NCBI GenBank assembly: GCA_946040935.1
Contig: CAMGCN010000043.1
Location: 1 to 7,341, forward strand
DNA length: 7,341 nucleotides
From: an uncultured Clostridia bacterium
GTDB lineage: Bacteria > Bacillota > Clostridia > Oscillospirales > CAG-272
Direction of reading: 5' to 3'
A program made the position numbers and the translations under genes. Numbering within the stretch: position 1 is the stretch's first letter; each line of letters begins with the position of its first letter. Below, piece by piece: positions 6,749 to 7,341 of this stretch. The notes beneath the pieces are model-generated. The model had not been told where the DNA came from, ran no database searches, and saw nothing but the letters and a program-made list of their open reading frames with translations.

Positions 6749-7341
6749 ACCTGAAAGCATATATATTAACGGCTATTGCCGCCGCAACGCACAAAATAAA
6801 CGTAGGTGACAATACCGCAGAAGCAAGCGCAGAGGTCGGTTTTTCTTTTCCTGAAGCTCCCGGAGGACTCTTTTCTCCGTCCGCACCGCATCGGAAGAAT
6901 ATTCTCTGCGCCTCGGAAAGTCCGAGAGCGGCGAAGAGCAAAAATACGGCGGCACACACGGTGAAAAACAGTATGTAATCGGTTTGCCTCAAAATGAGAA
7001 GCCAGGACGCGTCCTCGAAAAAGAAGACGACCGAATTAAATATCACACGGACAAGCACCGTGAGAACAAACGACTCTGTAACATAGTAAACAAACGCCAT
7101 AAGCGCCCCGAGAAACAGGAAGGCGACAAAGCCGTTTACAGAAAACTGCCCGAGAGCGAAAAGCACCGACGAGAAAATCACGGCGCATACCGTACCGCTC
7201 TCCCGATATTCGGTAAAAAGTATTCCCCGATAGAGAAACTCCTCGGCCAGCGCGGGAATTACCGCATATGCTATCAGCCGATAGTAAACGGGCAGAGTGC
7301 CGTCAGCTATGGTCAGCGTGTAGGTGGAGACAAGCGAATAC
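6747..7341 (-). CDS. CPBP/CAAX-type intramembrane protein, C-terminal part, with altered His positions
   Basis: The frame is open to the right edge; 197 C-terminal residues are visible (first full codon at 7340) and the N-terminus is missing. A GTG at 7181 lies inside the conserved core, so it is not a real start. The hydrophobic pattern gives about five membrane segments. LAEEFLYRG (visible residues 31-39) is the CPBP motif 1, EExxxR. Motif 2, normally FxxxH, reads FALGQ (61-65), with Gln (CAG) for His. Motif 3, normally HxxxN, reads RVIFN (98-102), with Arg (CGT) for His and Asn kept. Active members are glutamate/histidine membrane proteases processing CAAX proteins or bacteriocin-related peptides; here activity may be lost or altered, leaving a scaffold or regulatory role. 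Both changes are one base from a His codon. A linker rich in Gly, Lys and Pro (about 141-158) precedes the last helix. It probably heads into the mltG operon. Confidence 0.85.
   Translation of the reverse strand, partial: YSLVSTYTLTIADGTLPVYYRLIAYAVIPALAEEFLYRGILFTEYRESGTVCAVIFSSVLFALGQFSVNGFVAFLFLGALMAFVYYVTESFVLTVLVRVIFNSVVFFFEDASWLLILRQTDYILFFTVCAAVFLLFAALGLSEAQRIFFRCGADGEKSPPGASGKEKPTSALASAVLSPTFILCVAAAIAVNIYAFR

Noticed and set aside
6412..6978. Plus-strand open frame of 188 codons opposite mltG and the CPBP gene
   Set aside because: It spans two real minus-strand genes and their junction and looks like a mirror of their codon use; no recognisable domain.

Overview
The window looks like chromosomal DNA from a low-to-mid GC Gram-positive bacterium, most likely an uncultured gut-type member of the Clostridia (inferred; no rRNA or other marker gene is present). 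Reasons: GGAGG-type ribosome binding sites, a TTG start on trkA, a Trk potassium system with a double-RCK TrkA, an MltG enzyme with a long cytoplasmic tail, and a secreted protein with InlB/Flg_new-type repeats. Every gene I accept lies on the minus strand, so transcription runs from high to low coordinates. No RNA gene, CRISPR array, insertion sequence or phage gene was seen.

Layout in transcription order. (1) 7341-6747: C-terminal part of a CPBP/CAAX-type membrane protein, cut by the right window edge. It keeps the EExxxR motif, but the two later histidine positions read as Gln and Arg. (2) 6726-4951: mltG, an endolytic murein transglycosylase, starting 20 bases after the previous stop. (3) 4863-3508: trkA, the cytosolic NAD-binding regulator, best started at a TTG with a good GGAGG. 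(4) 3507-3355: a 153-base gap holding a perfect 11-bp inverted repeat without a U-tract. (5) 3354-1915: trkH, the potassium-translocating subunit. (6) 1914-1618: a 297-base AT-rich intergenic region with a cluster of TTGTGCAA repeats, nested palindromes and a good sigma-A-type promoter. (7) 1617-1: start of a large secreted protein, open through the left edge (539 residues visible, no stop).

How they may work together: genes 1-4 could form one operon that joins control of glycan-strand length in peptidoglycan (MltG) with potassium uptake and turgor control (TrkAH). This is inferred from order, strand and spacing. The secreted-protein gene is a separate transcription unit with its own promoter, a possible operator array and visibly different codon preferences (GCA/GCT and ACA rather than GCG/GCC and ACG), which suits a strongly expressed surface protein.

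I do not see a clearly new multi-gene system. The items most worth a second look are the CPBP protein with altered histidine positions, the repeat array upstream of the secreted-protein gene, and the hairpin between trkA and trkH.
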